Positions 63,489 through 64,000 of a DNA stretch of 64,000 bases are shown piece after piece. The position numbers and the translations under genes were made by a program. The stretch is from Acidovorax sp. 106 (GTDB taxonomy: Bacteria; Pseudomonadota; Gammaproteobacteria; Burkholderiales; Burkholderiaceae_C), in the NCBI RefSeq assembly GCF_003663825.1, contig NZ_RCCC01000001.1, positions 2,178,501-2,242,500 on the forward strand. Direction: 5' to 3'. Position 1 is the stretch's first letter. The number at the start of each line of letters is the position of its first letter. The notes under the pieces were generated by a model that did no database searches, was not told where the DNA came from, and saw nothing but the letters and a program-made list of their open reading frames with translations.

Positions 63489-64000
63489 ATGCTCAACTTC
63501 GACTTCCACAACCCCACCCGCATCGCCTTTGGCCAGGGCCGCATTGCCGACCTGGACAAACTGGTGCCCGCTGCCGCCAAGGTGCTGATCCTGGTGGGTG
63601 GTGCCAGTGCCGAGAAGACCGGCACCCTGGCCGAGGTGCGCACTGCGCTGGGCGGCCGTCAGCACGCCACTTTCACCGGCATCGAGCCCAACCCCAGCTA
63701 CGAAACATCGATGAACGCCGTGGCGCAGATCCGCGAAGGCGGGTTTGACTTCTTGCTGGCCGTGGGTGGCGGCTCGGTCATCGATGCCACCAAGTTCATC
63801 GCTGCGGCGGTGCTGTTCGAGGGCGGCGACCCCTGGGCGATTCTGGAAAAGTTTGGCCGCAACGTGCAGCGCGCGCTGCCGTTTGGTGCTGTGCTCACCC
63901 TGCCCGCTACGGGCTCGGAGATGAACAACGGCAGCGTCATCACCCACCGCGCCAAGGGCGCCAAGCTGCCCTTCAGCAGCGAGCACACTTACCCCGTCTT
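63489..64000 (+). CDS. yqhD: Iron-containing alcohol dehydrogenase YqhD, 5' part
   Basis: The first 170 residues of a YqhD-type NADPH-dependent aldehyde reductase; the gene runs off the window. It starts MLNFDFHNPTRIAFGQG with AAGGAA ahead of the ATG. Cofactor-binding segments are VLILVGGASAEKTG and FLLAVGGGSVIDATKFIAAA, and FTGIEPNPSYETSMNAV and VLTLPATGSEMN match E. coli YqhD closely. YqhD detoxifies short-chain and lipid-derived aldehydes. The iron/zinc ligands lie beyond the visible part. It is separated from the metalloprotease gene by a terminator and has its own, unidentified promoter. Confidence 0.92.
   Translation, partial: MLNFDFHNPTRIAFGQGRIADLDKLVPAAAKVLILVGGASAEKTGTLAEVRTALGGRQHATFTGIEPNPSYETSMNAVAQIREGGFDFLLAVGGGSVIDATKFIAAAVLFEGGDPWAILEKFGRNVQRALPFGAVLTLPATGSEMNNGSVITHRAKGAKLPFSSEHTYPV

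Noticed and set aside
61116..63986. A 956-codon open frame opposite the lipoprotein metalloprotease and yqhD
   Set aside because: It spans the terminator and two good genes on the other strand, and its Cys/Arg/Gly-rich repeats are only the complement of the Pro/Ala/Thr linker codons.

Overview
The window is 64 kb of GC-rich bacterial chromosome. It begins inside rpoB and ends inside a yqhD-type alcohol dehydrogenase gene. Gene content and order point to a betaproteobacterium of the Comamonadaceae, close to Acidovorax. The pointers are rpoBC followed by rsmB, a DUF4390 gene and an NtrYX-type pair; pilT/pilU with a cyclic-nucleotide-binding gene between them; a DUF3567 gene; a Bug-type binding protein; and two families of short intergenic repeats that I associate with this family. 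The assignment is inferred from the sequence, with no database search.

Layout. 1-8.8 kb: rpoB (3' part), rpoC, a LemA-like gene and rsmB. 8.8-12.6 kb: DUF4390 protein, NtrY-like kinase and a short response regulator. 12.7-14.2 kb: tRNA-Phe and a minimal Hsp70. 14.3-17.1 kb: rsmI, yraN, a DiaA-like SIS protein and a BON lipoprotein, equivalent to the E. coli yraL-yraP region without lpoA. 17.2-22.1 kb: a hydroxyisobutyrate dehydrogenase-like gene, pilU, a cyclic-nucleotide-binding protein, pilT and yggS. 22.1-28.4 kb: threonine aldolase, a class V aminotransferase, DUF445, lrgB, lrgA and a glcD-like oxidase. 28.5-31.5 kb: an intramembrane protease gene next to a secreted CLCA-like metalloprotease whose C-terminal tail looks like a sorting signal; this is the most interesting pair in the window. 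31.9-34.7 kb: a LysR regulator, purU and a ChaN-like lipoprotein.

34.7-54.8 kb is an anaerobic module. narXL (nitrate sensing) is followed by two narK transporters, narGHJI, a parvulin, a beta-carbonic anhydrase, a B12-dependent (oxygen-independent) ribonucleotide reductase, nnrS, a nitroreductase, a small unknown protein and a hemerythrin. Together these provide nitrate uptake, nitrate respiration, nitric-oxide defence and dNTP synthesis without oxygen. A palindromic FNR-like site lies before narX, and a strong hairpin buries the ribosome-binding site of the first narK.

55-64 kb: an AbrB-type membrane protein, a DUF3567 protein, a DUF3108 protein, an IclR regulator divergent from a fumarylacetoacetate hydrolase and a Bug-type binding protein, then a lipoprotein metalloprotease with a proline-rich linker encoded by hexanucleotide repeats, and a partial yqhD.

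A roughly 50-bp palindromic repeat (called family A here) occurs at seven places, one of them inside the rsmB reading frame and two of them split by extra hairpins; a degenerate eighth copy may lie inside the dehydrogenase gene. A second repeat (family B) sits just after the stop codons of pilU and narH. No rRNA, CRISPR array, phage or complete insertion sequence was seen.
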